A stretch of 64,000 nucleotides of DNA from Nostoc sp. UHCC 0702 (GCA_017164015.1 CP071065.1:6214091-6278090); one strand, 5' to 3'; numbered from the stretch's first letter, positions 1 to 11,200 are shown. A program made the numbers and translations. Notes: generated by a model from the letters alone, not told the origin.

Positions 1-23
1 TGATTTTTTCATGTATTTGGTGA

Positions 24-1286
24 TTAATGCTTGATGGTGTATGCTGATAATAAATGTGCAGAAACTAAGGCGAAAAACCCAGCTAAAGCATAAACTAATT
101 GTACTCCTAAAGGATGACTCTCGGTCTTACCCAAGAGCAGAGCTAGCCCAGCAAACATGGAAGCAAAACCAGAGCTAACGGTCATTACCATCGCTTGAAT
201 ACCAAAGTAGATAGCACTACGCTGTACACCTGTTTTGGCAGCATCTTCATCGATAATATCTGCCAAAATTGCATTTGGTAAAAGCATCAATACAGACATA
301 GCTAAACCACAAATAGCGATGACTACTAAACATAACCATAAGGTATCTCTGGCTTGGACAAAGTAGATACTTAATACTAATAATGTCCAACCAAGGGCTA
401 TGAGAGCATACTGAAGCAGGGATTTTTTACCGAATCGCTTGACTAATGAGTTAGCTGGAATGAAACCGATGAAGATGCCACCTATTAAGGCACTGTTGAG
501 TTGGCTACCAAAACTAATATCTTGACCAAGTAAAGCAACTACTAGATAATTGGTGCAAACAAAAATAATACTAACTGTCATCCACATGAACACTTGGCTG
601 ACAATATAGGGACGAAAGATTTGATTTTGGCTAACAGTTTTTAAGGACTCCCAAAAAGGTAAACGTTCTGGTGCGGGTAGATGATAATTTTCTTTGATGG
701 CTAATGGTGCAATTAAGCAAGTAAAACCAACTGCACCGACAATTAAAACCATTGGCAGAAATCCCAACTTAGCTACTAAAATAGGAGCAGCGATCGCCGC
801 ACCGCCAAATCCTAGTAAGTTAGAAAGTGCGACTAAGGTGGATAGACGTATGCGCTGTTGTGCTGTGTGAGTGATTTCTGCTAATAACGCCAGATAAGGG
901 GCCATGTAAGCAGAATAAGACAGCCAAAACAGAGTGAGTGTGATGGTCAGGTAAATAGCATTACCTATATGACGATATGGCCAAGGTGGAGTGAAAACCA
1001 AAACAAACCCAGCTAACATTGGTAAGATAGCTAACGCCATAAAAGGCCGTCGTCGTCCCCAAGGGCTGCGGTTTTGGTCAGAAAGATAGCCTACTACCAG
1101 ACTCGCCACAGGGTTGAAAATTCTACCAATTAATGCAGCTATGCCTACAAGAGCAGAAGAAGCTAAGACTGGCAAACCGTAGGGGTTAGGTTCGCCTGGG
1201 TCATAGCGATAGAGGTGCATGAGAAGTAATGCTGTGTAGAGCAGGGAATATCCAAATGCTCCCACAGCATAAAGCGGCCATTGCAT
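24..1286 (-). CDS. MFS transporter of the GPH (sugar:cation symporter-like) type
   Basis: A 420-residue polytopic membrane protein with about twelve hydrophobic segments. The loop SPWGRRRPFM after the second or third helix is typical of the GPH/MFS_2 branch (melibiose and sucrose carriers). It is the last gene of the biosynthetic operon: its ATG lies 15 bp after the stop of the methyltransferase gene, with AGGAAC just upstream as a weak ribosome site. In this position it is most simply the exporter or resistance pump for the polyketide, although most characterised GPH members import sugars. The family call is secure; substrate and direction are inference. Confidence 0.85.
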   Translation of the reverse strand: MQWPLYAVGAFGYSLLYTALLLMHLYRYDPGEPNPYGLPVLASSALVGIAALIGRIFNPVASLVVGYLSDQNRSPWGRRRPFMALAILPMLAGFVLVFTPPWPYRHIGNAIYLTITLTLFWLSYSAYMAPYLALLAEITHTAQQRIRLSTLVALSNLLGFGGAAIAAPILVAKLGFLPMVLIVGAVGFTCLIAPLAIKENYHLPAPERLPFWESLKTVSQNQIFRPYIVSQVFMWMTVSIIFVCTNYLVVALLGQDISFGSQLNSALIGGIFIGFIPANSLVKRFGKKSLLQYALIALGWTLLVLSIYFVQARDTLWLCLVVIAICGLAMSVLMLLPNAILADIIDEDAAKTGVQRSAIYFGIQAMVMTVSSGFASMFAGLALLLGKTESHPLGVQLVYALAGFFALVSAHLLSAYTIKH

Positions 1287-1301
1287 AGTGTTCCTGATGA
1301 G

Positions 1302-1928
1302 TTAACGGTGAATCGCTTCTAGAGATTTTTCGCTCTGGGATGGCGATGATTGGAGAATTTCCGCAGGTTCGAGGATGAAGAGATAATGTCCCAAGAAAGG
1401 CCACAATGGTACAATTGTGCTGTGTTTGGTGCAACCAACTATTCTCAAACCATTTTCTGTAAAGAACTGCTCCCAAACTTGGCGCGATTTAAATTTTTCG
1501 GCTTCGTAAGGGATTTTGAGAATTTTATAGGCGATCGCATGAAGTAGCAACACTGATTGTTGCCGAATAAAATTATCAAAATTGTCTTCTAAAATCACGA
1601 GTTTTTTACCAACCCGTCTCATTTCTGCGATTAATGCCGCAGGTTCATCAACGTGATGCAGTGATGTAGTACACAATACAGTATCAAAGGATTGTGTTTC
1701 AAAGGGAATATGCACCCCATCGAATAACTTGATTTCAATGCGGGGGTTGATCGGTTCGTAGACATCAATACCAATGATATTGTCATGGTTGAGGTGCTTG
1801 GTAACATCTCCATTTCCACACCCAACGTCCAGCGTCGCACCTTGGAGGTGCGGTTTGAGTATATTCACAACTCTGTTGGTGCGTTCTTGGAAGTTCCACA
1901 TCAAAAAGCGTCTGATTAAAGGGTGCAT
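1302..1928 (-). CDS. class I SAM-dependent methyltransferase
   Basis: 208 residues, a small Methyltransf_11-type enzyme. Motif I is LDVGCGNGDV (about residues 34-43), followed by an acidic residue after strand beta-2 (IIGIDVYEP) and the FDTVLCTTSLHHV segment usual in this family. Start: ATG at 1928 with TAGGAG about 10 bases upstream. It sits between the terminal NRPS/TE gene and the transporter gene on the same strand, so it probably O-methylates (less likely N-methylates) the released product or an intermediate. No substrate can be read from the sequence. Confidence 0.85.
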   Translation of the reverse strand: MHPLIRRFLMWNFQERTNRVVNILKPHLQGATLDVGCGNGDVTKHLNHDNIIGIDVYEPINPRIEIKLFDGVHIPFETQSFDTVLCTTSLHHVDEPAALIAEMRRVGKKLVILEDNFDNFIRQQSVLLLHAIAYKILKIPYEAEKFKSRQVWEQFFTENGLRIVGCTKHSTIVPLWPFLGHYLFILEPAEILQSSPSQSEKSLEAIHR

Positions 1929-1975
1929 TTAAAGTGATCTCCTAAAATTAAAGGGATTGGGGACTGGGCATGAAG

Positions 1976-2004
1976 AAGGTAAAAGATGACTTGCCTTTTA
2001 CCTT
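1976..2004 (-). other. hairpin directly after the NRPS/TE stop codon
   Basis: AAGGTAAAAG at 1976-1985 is the exact reverse complement of CTTTTACCTT at 1995-2004, separated by 9 bases. It starts within 8 bases of the NRPS stop codon (2012) and lacks a clean U tract. It may be a partial terminator, an mRNA stabiliser, or a copy of a small dispersed repeat between co-transcribed genes. Confidence 0.45.
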
Positions 2005-2011
2005 TTGCCCG

Positions 2012-5000
2012 TTATTTCAGCTTTTCGCTGAGAATTTGAACTTGGGGTGGTTGCAGGATGGTGTAATGATTACCAGGTATGTTGTAAGCATTTACACGAC
2101 CAGTAACCATCTTGCTCCAGTACTGCACAGCGTCTTGCTTGGCTTGGGGAATCTGTTCACTGGCAGAGAACAGTGTGACATTGCCAACATAAGACTGGGG
2201 GGCGTAAGCATACCAAGCTTCGTGATTGGCTTGGAATACTTCTAAGATTTGTCGTATTTGCTCCAGGCTGCAATCGGCTGGGATGAGGTTGGCTTGTTGG
2301 GCTTGGGCGCGGACATATTTTAATTGCTCATCTAAACTCAACTGTTGCATGTGGGCGATCGCACAAGTCACTTTCTTGCCAGCGATTTTACCCAAATCTT
2401 CCAAGGCCGTAGCTATGAGTGTGGCGCGATCCTGGTTTTGGGGAATATTTAACATCGGTGCAGCATAACTATCAATGAGTACGAGTTGGGCTACCTCCTG
2501 TCCTGCTGCTTGTAGTTGTTGCGCCATCTCCCAGGCGATGATGCCACCGAGTGACCAACCACCCAGGTAGTATGGCCCTTGGGGTTGGATGGTTTGGATA
2601 GCAGATATATAGCTAGTTGCCATCTCTGCAATATTCTTGAGGGGTTGGCTATTACCGCTTAACCCTGGTGACTGCAAGCCGTAGACAGGTTGTTGATTGC
2701 CAAGATGACGCGCTAATTCCCCGTAGCAGATGATATTACCGCCAATGGGGTGGATGAAAAAGTATGGGGTTTGTTCACCCTGTGGTTGAATTGCCACTAG
2801 GGGAGAAGCAAAATTAGCCGTGGGTTGCTCTAGAAGCGCGGCTAAATCGGCGACAGTTTGGGCTGTGAGCAAGTTACTCAAGGCTAACTCGACTTTAAAG
2901 TTAGCTTGTAACCTTGAAATTAGCTGCACTGCTACGAGAGAGTTACCACCTAATTCAAAGAAGTTGTCGTAGATCCCTACTTGTGGGACACCAAGAATTT
3001 CTTGCCAAATCTCGACAATCTGAGCTTCTACGGCTGTACGGGGTGCAACTTTAGTTTGAGATAGATGTTGCGCCTGACTAGCTAAAGCGATGAGTTGTGC
3101 TTGATCAATCTCGCCTGTATCCGTCAGGGGCAAGGTTTCTAGGTGGATGAAATCACAACTGCTCTTAGTTTGGAAGCGATCACATATTTCTATGCTTTGC
3201 ATTTCGGCTATCGCTAGCTGTTCTTTTGCAGTCATATATGCAGATAGGTACTGCACATTTGTTACATCTGTATCGACAAATCGGCGAATATTGGGGTTGT
3301 TACCATCTAAACCGATGAATAAATGTGGTTGGTTGTGGTGTAAACCAGCTAACAATGAGTACAAAGCTTGTTTAGCTGAGATGACACTGTAACCCCGTGC
3401 TTGGGTGAGCTTGTTCATTTGGGAATTGCGGCTGATACCCAAGCCTTCCCAACTACCCCAAGCAAAACAATAACTCTGTAACGCCGTTTGCGATCGCTGG
3501 GATTGACAGAAGCTTTCTAGGAAATTGTTGGCGGCTGTATAAGCACCTACCATTGCTCCGCCGAAGAAGCTGGCAACAGAAGAAAAACTGATAAATAAAC
3601 TACTGGGTTTGTTTTGGAGTAGTTGATGTAGAACCCAAGTGCCGATCACTTTTGGTTTGAGGGTTGCAGCAAAGCTATCTGATGTTTCTTCAGTGAGTAA
3701 ATGTTCTTGGTAAACGGCTGCAAGGTGAATGATCCCATCCAGTTGACAACTCCATTGTGACTCGGCTTGGCTCACAATCTGTTGTAATTGAGCTAAATCA
3801 CAAACATCTACTGCATGATACTCAACTTTTCCTCCTAACTGGCTCAAGCTTTTATAAGCTGCTAGTTTCGCCGATTCTTTAATTTGTGATAGGGGAGTGC
3901 GACCGATGAGCAACAATTGCGCTTGGTAGGTTTGTAAAAGATACTGGGCTAACTCTAGGCCAATATCCCCCAAGCCACCAGTCAGTAAATACATTCCACC
4001 GATTTTGAACGGTAGAGACTGTTTGGCTGCATGAGAGAAATCGGCTGGCGCGAGTCGAGCGATTAAACGCTTACCATCTCGATAAGCTACTTCTCGTGCT
4101 TTGGTAGCTGTTAATAGTTCTGACAAAATGTATGCACCATTTGTGGCTACTGGTGTGATTGGTAAGTCGAGATGACGACAACTCAACCAAGGCATTTCTT
4201 GGGGAATGGTTTTCACCAAACCGAGCATTGGCGATTTGGCAAAGGCGATGGGGTCATCGGGTGAAATTCCTTGGACGTAGCTAGAAATGACCTGTAACTG
4301 GACTGGCTGACTAGAATCTTGCACCTGTGCCAAGGCTTGCACTAAAAACAGTAGACTATTAGTGGCGATCGCTTGTGCTGCTGCTAAATCTGCCAAACTC
4401 GCAATTTCGGTATAGTTGTTGTATGTCCACAGGTGTAAAATTTGGCTAATTTTATGGACCTTTTGAGCCAAAGACTCTAGCAATAGGCGATAGTGGTCTG
4501 GATTATTAGGCGAAATACTGTACTTATTGGTAGCAATTTTGGCAAATTCCGAGGCGATCGCCACTTGAATACAAGGTATTTGCTGCTGTTCTAGCTGAGT
4601 GCTGATCCACTCTCCCAACCCTAAACCATCGACGAAAATTAAGGTTGTGCCTGTGGGCATGACACTAGCGATGTTTGAGGCTTGTTTGTGCTGCCAAACT
4701 TTTTGATAAAACCAATTGGGGAGAGTGTTGCTGTTCCCCATTAAAATGTCAAACTTTTTGACAATCTCATTAAATTCGCCAGTAGCAAAACTCTTGCTGA
4801 GTTGCGATCGCTGAATCTTGCCAATCGAGGTTTTGGGGATGACTTCTTTAGCTACTGGTACAAGATAGTCAGGATTGACACCGATTTTTTGGATGACATG
4901 GGAGCGAATAGCTTTGAATGTCTTTAAAATCTCTGTGTCATCGGCGACAACCGGACTAAAGAATATGACTAAATTGTCAGTATTGTTATCTAGCTGACGT

Positions 5001-8000
5001 ACCGCCACCGCAGCAGTATAGGAGACCTCGATATTCTCTAGTTCTTCGACTGCTCCTTCGATTTCGTGGCTGTAATAATTATTGCCATTGATGATGATGA
5101 TATCTTTGGCACGACCGGTGATAGTTAAACACCCTTTGCGCAGGAAACCCAAATCACCTGTAATAAACCAACCGTCTTCTGTAAATGCTCCTTTGTTCAG
5201 TTCTGGATTGCCGTAATAGCCAGAGGTCAAAGTCAAACCACTAATTTGTAAGTGACCAATTGTCTCTTCCTCCACCACCTGATTTCGGTGATCGATAATT
5301 CGCAAACACACCCCAGGAATTGGCACGCCCACTTGCACAAAGGAATCATCATTACTGGTGGAGTCAAGACCAAAATTGTGGGAATACGTGACACCCGATG
5401 ATACCTCTGCCATACCCCAGGCGGGAAACATCGCTGTAGCTGGTAGTCCGTGGGGAGTTAATAATTCCAAAAATTGCCTTGCTGTTTTGGCGACTATAGC
5501 CTCGCCCCCATTTAAGACATACCGAATTGAAGATAAATCCCAATGTTGTTGTTTAATTGTTGTGGCCTTGTCATTGATTAAACCAAAGGCGAAGTTCGGT
5601 GCAAAGGTGACAGTGACTTGAAACTGCTCAATCCAATCCAGCCATTTTAGGGGATTTTGTAAAACTAGTTCGATGGGAGCATGAATTTGCTGACAACCCA
5701 AATACACATCCCGGATATGAAAATAGATAATCCCCGCCACATGGTCTAAAGGCATCCAGTTTAAAGTAATGTCTGCACTGGAAAAATCGTTAATTTGAAT
5801 TGAGCCAATAGTTCTGCTTAATAAGTTGCGATGCTTGAGTAATACGCCTTTGGGCATACCTGTACTACCCGAAGTGAGCATGATTAAAGCCACATCTTCC
5901 GGCTGACTAGGATGCCAGTTATGGTCTGGTTCTGGCTGACGCAACTGTGCAATGGATGCAACTTGAAAATTCTCTAAATTTAAAGCCTGCGTTAAGTTTG
6001 ATAGAGGTGAGACGATTTTATCGCTAGCGAGAACCAGAGGCTGATCCAACATTTGCCAAGCATTTTGGAGTTTGGCGATCGCACTATTCGATTGCTCATA
6101 ACTGGGTGCAACAGCTACGGGTACAGGGACAAAACCCCCCAACACACACCCCCAAAAAGCCGGAATAAAATCTTGGTTTTGTTCTAGTTGAAAAATAACT
6201 TTATCTTGTGGTTTTAAACCATAACGGCGCAGTCCAGCCAAAATCCTCTCGGCATCTGCTAATAAAGAAGGGTAAGATTGAAAACTATCTGTGCCGTCAG
6301 GTTGAATATAAGTTATCCCCTGGATTGCCATCCCCAGGGCAGAATACTGGAGAATTTGCGGCAGAGTTGTGGGTGTATCAGCCGTGATGTGCAGTTTCCC
6401 GCCATCGCTAATCGCTAGTTTTTTGCTCTGGGGTTGACTAACAATCTCGGATTCAGATGTAGGAACTGTAATTGGTTCATCTCTAGTAATGGTCTTACAC
6501 TCCGCCAGCAAATCCCACAAATGCAGAGGCGGAGAGATTTTGGATTGTTCTGGGGTGACAACTGCCACTTGCTCAACGGCTGGGAGCAATCGCAATTTCT
6601 CTTCCCACTTCTGTACTAACTCTGAGTCAATCACTGTCAAGCGAGTCAAAGCGGCTTCATCTATCTGTCTGGTGGCGGTGAGGGGAAGGGCAGTAACTGA
6701 GACGTAGGCATGAGGCAGCAGATAAGCAGGTAGGAGATTTTGTAAGTAAACTTGTAACTGTGCTGGGGAAGATGGGCTGGATAGTACCACATAAGCCACC
6801 AGTTCCGATACGCCTGCAATGCTGGTTCTGGCTATGACTCGACAATCTTCCACGATGGGGGAAGTAAGTAAAGTGGATTCAATTATCGGCAAATCGATGC
6901 GGAAACCACGAATCCAGGCTTGGCGTTGCCGAAATCCGGTTAACTCCAAACTACCATCGTCTAGTAAGCGTCCCAGTTCACCAGTTTTGTATAGTCGAGT
7001 ATTTTCCGTGAAAAGATTGGTAATAAATGTTTGGGAAGTCTGGATAATAGCATGGAAGTAGCCCCGCGCCAAACCCGCACCTGCCACACACACTTCCCCA
7101 ATTAGCCCGATGGGAAGTAATTTTTGTGACTGGTCTAAAATATAAACAGATTTATTGGGCGGACGACCCACTGGTTGGAAATTGCGTTCGTTACCTGACT
7201 GACATAGTTGCCAAGTGATTTCACCCCCAGTTTCTGGTAAGCTCCAGACATAGTAAAGTTCACAGTCTAATTGTTGGTTAAACTGTTCGACTAAGGTTTG
7301 GGATAGTGGCTCACCACTACAGATAATTCCCCGGAGCGATCGCAAATCTTGGTTACTTGTCGCTGTTAAAGACTTTAGCCAAAGCCCTAGTTCGCTAGGG
7401 ACAAAGTGCGCCCAGCTAATTTGATGTGCAGCAATTAACTCAGTGAAACTTGCTGGATTATCAGTCGTAGTAGCAACTATCACCCTGCCCCCAGTTACCA
7501 AAGGCCAGAAGATTTCCCAAATTGCCGAGGCTGTGGTTAAGGGTGATTTGTAGAGAACCGCATCGGATACAGACAATTGCCACTTTTGTTGCAACCAATC
7601 GATACGCTGATACCAACTGTAATGTTCAACAGCTACACCTAATTTTCCGGTATAAATTACTGCTGCTAGATTTTGTGCCGCTATTGTACTGATATAATCG
7701 GATTCACTATATTTACTAATTTCCTGCCAATCCTTCTCGATGCAGATGGTGGGATAGGCGGAAAAATAAGCTTGGTAATGCTCTTGAGTAATGATTACCG
7801 ACGCTTGGATATCTTTAAGGATGAAATTAATTTGTTCTGGGATGAGATGGGATTCCAAGGGGACATAAGCCGCACCAGCTTTGAGGATAGCCAATACTGT
7901 CACCACAGTTTCCCAAGCAGGATTCATGCACACACCTACAAAGGATTCTGGCTCAACGCCTAGAGTTTGCAGATAGTGGGCAAGTTGGTTGGCTTGTTGG

Positions 8001-8200
8001 TTGAGTTGGCGATAGGTGAATTGGTGATCACCCGCCACTACTGCCACCGCTTCTGGCGTTTGTGCCACACGCTGCTCAAACCACCGATGAATGCACTGTC
8101 CCTCAGCCGTTTTTTTTGCTTTTTCTTGCAGCAGTTTAGCCAGCATTGCTCGCTTCTGCTCGGCTGAAAGGTTCTGTACCTGGTTAGAAACATTACTCAT
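2012..8200 (-). CDS. terminal NRPS-like synthetase: A(degenerate)-AL-KR-pseudoA-PCP-TE
   Basis: 2062 residues that finish and release the chain. A short N-terminal docking-like segment (LSAEQKRAMLAKLL) precedes an NRPS A domain (about 40-545) with good A1, A2 and A6 motifs. Its A3 P-loop reads YTGKLGVAVEH instead of YTSGSTGxPKG, A7 is YKTGEL, and the A10 lysine is replaced (LPLTATRQIDE), so it is probably inactive. A second ANL domain (about 605-1150), acyl-AMP-ligase-like, is intact: TSGSTGMPKG, TGDLGF, TSIGKIQR. A KR follows (structural part from 1160; GGLGDIG at 1408; Tyr in GAYTAANN near 1554). Next come a pseudo-A10 stretch (LPLTDTGEID, 1690-1699), a PCP (LGGNSL, Ser1754) and a type I TE (GWSLGG, Ser1883; His2045). 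The missing C domain is at the end of the upstream PKS. KR plus pseudo-A recalls depsipeptide A-KR modules, so a hydroxyacyl unit is possible. Start: AAGGAG before ATG. Confidence 0.9.
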   Translation of the reverse strand: MSNVSNQVQNLSAEQKRAMLAKLLQEKAKKTAEGQCIHRWFEQRVAQTPEAVAVVAGDHQFTYRQLNQQANQLAHYLQTLGVEPESFVGVCMNPAWETVVTVLAILKAGAAYVPLESHLIPEQINFILKDIQASVIITQEHYQAYFSAYPTICIEKDWQEISKYSESDYISTIAAQNLAAVIYTGKLGVAVEHYSWYQRIDWLQQKWQLSVSDAVLYKSPLTTASAIWEIFWPLVTGGRVIVATTTDNPASFTELIAAHQISWAHFVPSELGLWLKSLTATSNQDLRSLRGIICSGEPLSQTLVEQFNQQLDCELYYVWSLPETGGEITWQLCQSGNERNFQPVGRPPNKSVYILDQSQKLLPIGLIGEVCVAGAGLARGYFHAIIQTSQTFITNLFTENTRLYKTGELGRLLDDGSLELTGFRQRQAWIRGFRIDLPIIESTLLTSPIVEDCRVIARTSIAGVSELVAYVVLSSPSSPAQLQVYLQNLLPAYLLPHAYVSVTALPLTATRQIDEAALTRLTVIDSELVQKWEEKLRLLPAVEQVAVVTPEQSKISPPLHLWDLLAECKTITRDEPITVPTSESEIVSQPQSKKLAISDGGKLHITADTPTTLPQILQYSALGMAIQGITYIQPDGTDSFQSYPSLLADAERILAGLRRYGLKPQDKVIFQLEQNQDFIPAFWGCVLGGFVPVPVAVAPSYEQSNSAIAKLQNAWQMLDQPLVLASDKIVSPLSNLTQALNLENFQVASIAQLRQPEPDHNWHPSQPEDVALIMLTSGSTGMPKGVLLKHRNLLSRTIGSIQINDFSSADITLNWMPLDHVAGIIYFHIRDVYLGCQQIHAPIELVLQNPLKWLDWIEQFQVTVTFAPNFAFGLINDKATTIKQQHWDLSSIRYVLNGGEAIVAKTARQFLELLTPHGLPATAMFPAWGMAEVSSGVTYSHNFGLDSTSNDDSFVQVGVPIPGVCLRIIDHRNQVVEEETIGHLQISGLTLTSGYYGNPELNKGAFTEDGWFITGDLGFLRKGCLTITGRAKDIIIINGNNYYSHEIEGAVEELENIEVSYTAAVAVRQLDNNTDNLVIFFSPVVADDTEILKTFKAIRSHVIQKIGVNPDYLVPVAKEVIPKTSIGKIQRSQLSKSFATGEFNEIVKKFDILMGNSNTLPNWFYQKVWQHKQASNIASVMPTGTTLIFVDGLGLGEWISTQLEQQQIPCIQVAIASEFAKIATNKYSISPNNPDHYRLLLESLAQKVHKISQILHLWTYNNYTEIASLADLAAAQAIATNSLLFLVQALAQVQDSSQPVQLQVISSYVQGISPDDPIAFAKSPMLGLVKTIPQEMPWLSCRHLDLPITPVATNGAYILSELLTATKAREVAYRDGKRLIARLAPADFSHAAKQSLPFKIGGMYLLTGGLGDIGLELAQYLLQTYQAQLLLIGRTPLSQIKESAKLAAYKSLSQLGGKVEYHAVDVCDLAQLQQIVSQAESQWSCQLDGIIHLAAVYQEHLLTEETSDSFAATLKPKVIGTWVLHQLLQNKPSSLFISFSSVASFFGGAMVGAYTAANNFLESFCQSQRSQTALQSYCFAWGSWEGLGISRNSQMNKLTQARGYSVISAKQALYSLLAGLHHNQPHLFIGLDGNNPNIRRFVDTDVTNVQYLSAYMTAKEQLAIAEMQSIEICDRFQTKSSCDFIHLETLPLTDTGEIDQAQLIALASQAQHLSQTKVAPRTAVEAQIVEIWQEILGVPQVGIYDNFFELGGNSLVAVQLISRLQANFKVELALSNLLTAQTVADLAALLEQPTANFASPLVAIQPQGEQTPYFFIHPIGGNIICYGELARHLGNQQPVYGLQSPGLSGNSQPLKNIAEMATSYISAIQTIQPQGPYYLGGWSLGGIIAWEMAQQLQAAGQEVAQLVLIDSYAAPMLNIPQNQDRATLIATALEDLGKIAGKKVTCAIAHMQQLSLDEQLKYVRAQAQQANLIPADCSLEQIRQILEVFQANHEAWYAYAPQSYVGNVTLFSASEQIPQAKQDAVQYWSKMVTGRVNAYNIPGNHYTILQPPQVQILSEKLK

Positions 8201-8242
8201 AATTGACTCCTTGCCTTTACCCTGTTACCTATCACCTGTCAC

Positions 8243-11200
8243 CTATTCAGCTAACATCCGGTTGAGTAGAGCATTTACTTCCTCATCAGAAAGTTCGTCT
8301 AACTGCGCTAGCAGTTGCGCTTCGTCATCGCTGGTGGTGTTTTCTGGTGTACCGATGAGTTGTTGCTGTTCTGCCACCGTTAACAGGGAATAATCTTCTA
8401 GTTGCTGTTCTGGGTTAGCGATAATATCTGCTAATAAAGCTTGGAAATGGGCAGACAGTCGTGTGATGGTACTCTCAGCAAACAAGTCTGTGCTGTAAAT
8501 CCATTTGAGATGTAGTGTCTTGTTGTGTTCAGCTATGGCTAGCAAGAGGTCGAATTTTGAACCAAAACCACCGTTAGAAATCGCAAATTCTGCCTTTAAG
8601 TTGGGCATTTCGATTTCGTCTACGGCAGCACTGACCATATCAATCCATACCCGCGCCAAAGGGTCTTGTTTCGGGTCAACTTTTAATGCTTCTACTAATT
8701 TGACAAAGGGTAATTCCTCGTAGGCGTAAGCTTCCAATGTTACCGTCCGCACCCGCTCCAGTAATTCTCGGAAGGTGGGATTACCTGACAAGTCGGTACG
8801 TAAAACAATGGCATTGGCGAAAAAGCCGATGAGATGCTCAATTTCTGCCCGACTGCGGTTAGCGATCGCCGATGTTAATAATATATCAGCTTGACCTGTA
8901 TAGCGCCACAGCAAAATTTTGAAGACAGATGTCATCAACATAAACAGAGTCACCCCTTCCTGACGACTCAAATCTTTGAGTGATACAGCCATCTCCTGCG
9001 GCAGAACATCAAATTGAATCGCAGTGCGGAAACTGGGGACGTTGGGTCGCGGATAATCACTGGGCAGTTCTACCACAGGCAGATCACGACCGACTTGGGC
9101 TTGCCATTTTTCGAGTTGCTGTTGCAAGACATCATCTTGCAGCCATTGACGTTGCCAAACGGCAAAATCTCCGTATTGGATGGGCAGTTCTGGTAGGGGT
9201 GACGCTGCACCATCGGCAAAGGCTCGGTAAATTACAGCTAATTCTTGGACGAATATCCCTAAAGACCAAATATCGGCAACGATGTGGTGCAAGCTGAGAA
9301 GAAGTAAATATTCTTGCTCTCCCAGTTGCAGCAACTTCGCCCGGACTAAGGGTTCATGAGCTAAATCAAAGGGTTTTTGAGCATCTTCTGCATCCAATTG
9401 CTGCATTTCTTGTTCGCGCTCGGCTGTTGGCAGATGCCGCAAGTCAATTACCGATAGATTAATCTTCAGACTGGGGTTAATGATTTGCCGGAGTTCGCCA
9501 TTGTCTGCGATCGCAAAAGTGGTACGCAAGCTTTCGTGACGGCGAATCACCTCATTTAAGCTTTGCTCTAACACAGGAATTTGCAAATCACCAGTCAGAC
9601 GCACACGTGATAATAACAGCAGTACACCGCTACGTGGTTCTAATTGGTGCATTACCCAAGCTAATTCCTGGGCATAGGATAAAGGCAAATCACCATCACG
9701 GACAATCGGCACTAAAGATGGGATTTTCACACCGCCACTCAGTCCTACTTCTGCTTCTAAAACATGAGCTAATTGCTCGATACTGCTAGCCTCAAAGAAC
9801 TTTTTCACAGGCAAATCAATATCGAGTTCAGCTTTGATGCGGTTTTTCAGTTCAGCCGTCATCAAAGAATCAATGCCCAACTCCTGCAATGATTGCTGAG
9901 GATCTAAAGTTTGGGAACTGTCGAGACGAATCACTGTGCGGACTTTGGCTTGTAAGTAATCCGTCAACAGTTGCAGGCGATCGCTAGGGGATGCGTCCGG
10001 CAATTTTGCCAACAGTTCTGTTTGTTTGGTGAGTTGTGGGCGTTTAGCGGTGGCTTGTAGGAATGGCTTGGCTAATTCTGAGAGTAAAGGTAATTCTGTC
10101 CCGCCAGGAAATGTTTGCAGGAACTTCGACCAGTCAACAGGTAACACGCCGACTTGAGCTATTTTTTGCCCCAATAAATTACCCAAAACTTGCAAACCTT
10201 GTTGAGAACTTAGGGGCGTAATCCCTTGACTTGCCCAACGTGTTTGGTCTTGGTGAGCTAATTGAGCCGCCATCCCTGTTTCTGCCCACGGCCCCCAATT
10301 GATGCTCAAACCTGCCATCCCCTGGCTTTGACGATAATGAGCTAAAGCGTCGAGGAAGCTATTCGCCGCCGCATAGTTACCTTGACCGGGAGAACCAAGT
10401 AAGGCAGAATTCGAGGAGAAACAGACGAAGAAATCCAAAGGTAAATCTTGGGTTAAAACATGGAGATTCCAAGCGCCTTGGACTTTGGGAGACATGACTG
10501 TTTGGAAACGTTGCCAGTTTTGGTTGAGTAATACCCCATCGTCCAAAACACCAGCCGCGTGGATAATGCCTTTGAGGGGTGGCATCTGACTGGTGATCGC
10601 ACTCAGTAGTTCCTGGGTAGCTGTCATCTGGGCTACATCTGCCTGACCGACGTAAACCTCAACTCCTGATGCTTGGAAACGCTCAATGACTGACTGCGCC
10701 GCAGGTGTTGCGCCACGTCTGCCTACGAGAACTAAATGCCGCACACCTTGTGCGACTAACCATTGTGCTACTTTTAACCCTAAGCCGCCCAACCCTCCTG
10801 TAACCAGGTAAGTATGGTCGCTGGAGAAAGTTACTGGTTGAGGGGTGGTGGGGGGACGTTTGAATAAGCGAGCAACATAACGCTGTCCATTGCGGAAAGC
10901 TAAATGCTGTTCTTCTGAATGAGACGCGATCGCTAATGCTAAAAATTGGGCTGCTGTCTCTATAGTAGTGTCAGATGCTACATCAACTAATCCGCCCCAT
11001 AATTCGGGATGTTCCAGAGCGATCGTCTTACCCAATCCCCACACCGGAGCTTGGGCAACTGCTAGGGGTGCTGTTTCCTGCCCTACAGATATAGCATTCT
11101 GGGTGACAATCCACAGGCGAGGGGTAACTGCGGATGTGATTAAAGCTTGTACTAAATATAACGTGCTACCACAACCTTGCACCTGTGATGTTTCTAAGGT

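Noticed and set aside
7200..7700. Reading an amino-acid specificity code from the first A domain
   Set aside because: The A3-A5 region is too degenerate to align the pocket residues reliably, and the domain is probably inactive.
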